Origin: Bremia lactucae
Lineage: Eukaryota; Oomycota; Peronosporomycetes; Peronosporales; Peronosporaceae
Assembly (NCBI RefSeq): GCF_004359215.1
Contig: NC_090619.1
Location: 838,904-857,072, forward strand
Direction of reading: 5' to 3'
Length of the DNA: 18,169 nucleotides
Positions 17,396 through 18,169 of this stretch are shown one piece after another. The position numbers were made by a program, and so were the translations under genes. Position 1 is the first letter of the stretch; the number at the start of each line of letters is the position of its first letter. Under the pieces are notes generated by a model. The model made no database searches, was not told where the DNA came from, and saw only the letters and a list, made by a program, of their open reading frames with translations.

Positions 17396-18125
17396 CAGCA
17401 TTATCCGTTCGAAAAGGTCCAAGCGAGTCTTCAGGCGTTCATAACCCTGACGAGCCTTCGCTCGGACATCAACGTGATCCGAGGTCAGTCGTGAGACGTG
17501 ACTCTCAAGATCCGCAATACGTCGTTCAGCAGCGTTTAACGCCTGAGACTGAACGGACGAAGGTAAGGCAGCCGCGAGTAGGTGGGCGAGATCGCCACTC
17601 CTATCGGGCGCCACCTGTACTGATGGATGCGGGTGGGAATCAACGCTTCCTTGTTGGAAGGTTGCTTGCCCACCGCTCCGTGAGGCAAGGGTATCAGATC
17701 CTCGTCCAATGGAAAGGTCACCCGAAGAGTTTTGACTCTTAGGAACCACGTATTGATGTGCCCGGCTTAGTTGCTGCCTATGAAAAGGAGCACCAGCTGA
17801 GGCCTCTTCGCTAGTCTCAAATGGACTAGCAGAAGTAGCGTTGTGAGAAGAAACAGGGGTACAGTACCCCCCATGATTGCTTCCACACGCAAGCGGACGA
17901 AATTAATTCGCTGCGACCGCTGTTTCATCGCATCGGAATGCGGCGCAGGAATTCCGCCTCGTATTGGTCGGGCGTTTCATTTGAACGCAACACGGCCGGG
18001 ATCGGGATAATACGCCCAAGCGATTTTCCCTGAGCCCTCCATGATTTAAAGACGCCATAATAATTATGTGCGTCTACAAGAGCGCGCTCTAGGAGCGACG
18101 CTCTTGGCCCGTTCAAACGAGGCCA
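17387..18125 (-). pseudogene. Antisense ORF remnant of element C with C-terminal coiled coil
   Basis: Entering from the right: SLLERALVDAHNYYGVFKSW, then RIIPIPAVLRSNETPDQYEA and EFLRR. After a frameshift near 17935, MKQRSQRINFVRLRVEAIMG follows. After another near 17880 the frame stays open to a TGA at 17389-17387. It passes under the chromodomain (QYVVPKSQNSSGDLS) and ends in a heptad-like helix ALNAAERRIADLESHVSRLT. The part right of 17814 lies beyond pol, so it is not a simple shadow of pol. Element B shares the same antisense phase across the chromodomain, an IP(I)..VL..NET segment upstream of it and a coiled coil at the end. Its N-terminus is off the window. The 17387-17749 part could still be a chance open frame. 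Confidence 0.45.
17491..17814 (+). pseudogene. Chromodomain and C-terminus of pol of element C
   Basis: In frame: YRAPPVLMDAGGNQRFLVGR, then RQGYQILVQWKGHPKSFDS, a stop TAG (17740) where the chromodomain Trp is expected, EPRIDVPGLVAAYEKEHQLR and the true stop at 17812. It matches element B in PPVLLDA, Q.LV.W.G.P and the Trp-stop site. One nonsense change in an otherwise open frame indicates moderate decay. The minus strand is also open across this region (see the antisense ORF at 17387-18125). Confidence 0.8.
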
Positions 18126-18169
18126 TTAGATGGAGGGGGCATCTTTGGAATGCCACCCGTCACATAGCC

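Overview
This window looks like peronosporalean oomycete DNA (Phytophthora or downy-mildew type). Three signs support this: one intact, apparently intronless gene encodes a UDP-glucose pyrophosphorylase/phosphoglucomutase fusion known from stramenopiles; that gene starts at an oomycete-type initiator promoter; and the rest is decayed chromodomain-bearing Ty3/Gypsy LTR retrotransposons of oomycete style. I saw no bacterial genes, tRNA, rRNA or CRISPR.

Layout. 1-200: left edge, an open minus-strand frame next to a good initiator motif. About 395-690: LTR-like remnant. 951-1105: possible tiny spliced reading frame. 1140-4316 (-): the UGP/PGM fusion gene, the only convincing host gene, with its promoter at about 4407-4422. 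4676-10285 (+): Gypsy element A, with 5' LTR, gag, protease, RT, RNase H, part of integrase, then a large deletion, polypurine tract and truncated 3' LTR. 10286-11096 (-): gag zinc knuckle and protease remnant F. 11097-15412 (-): element B, reading right to left from the end of RT through RNase H, integrase and chromodomain to a polypurine tract and LTR. 15413-16182: the 3' end of another plus-strand element, E. 16183-16922: a 740-bp LTR of a second family. 16948-18169 (+): element C, a gag N-terminus joined to a pol C-terminus with chromodomain.

The most interesting signal is an extra reading frame on the strand opposite to gag-pol, at the 3' end of these Gypsy elements. It begins just inside the 3' LTR, reads back toward pol, and in B and C overlaps the chromodomain coding in the same antisense phase, ending in a predicted coiled coil. 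A and B (same LTR family) share its start codon, N-terminal residues and an oomycete initiator-like motif 55-70 nt upstream. E has a protein-like antisense frame in the same place, and the left edge may be another. Plant Gypsy elements such as Retand, RIRE2 and Grande carry antisense extra ORFs in the same position; I know of no description for oomycetes. All retroelement genes here are pseudogenes by stops, frameshifts and deletions, so the claim concerns the ancestral element, not present activity.

How it fits together: the metabolic gene sits as an island between old retroelements, with element A beginning about 254 bp upstream of its initiator. The retroelements form nested, inverted and LTR-sharing fragments with many internal deletions, typical of a repeat-rich oomycete region.
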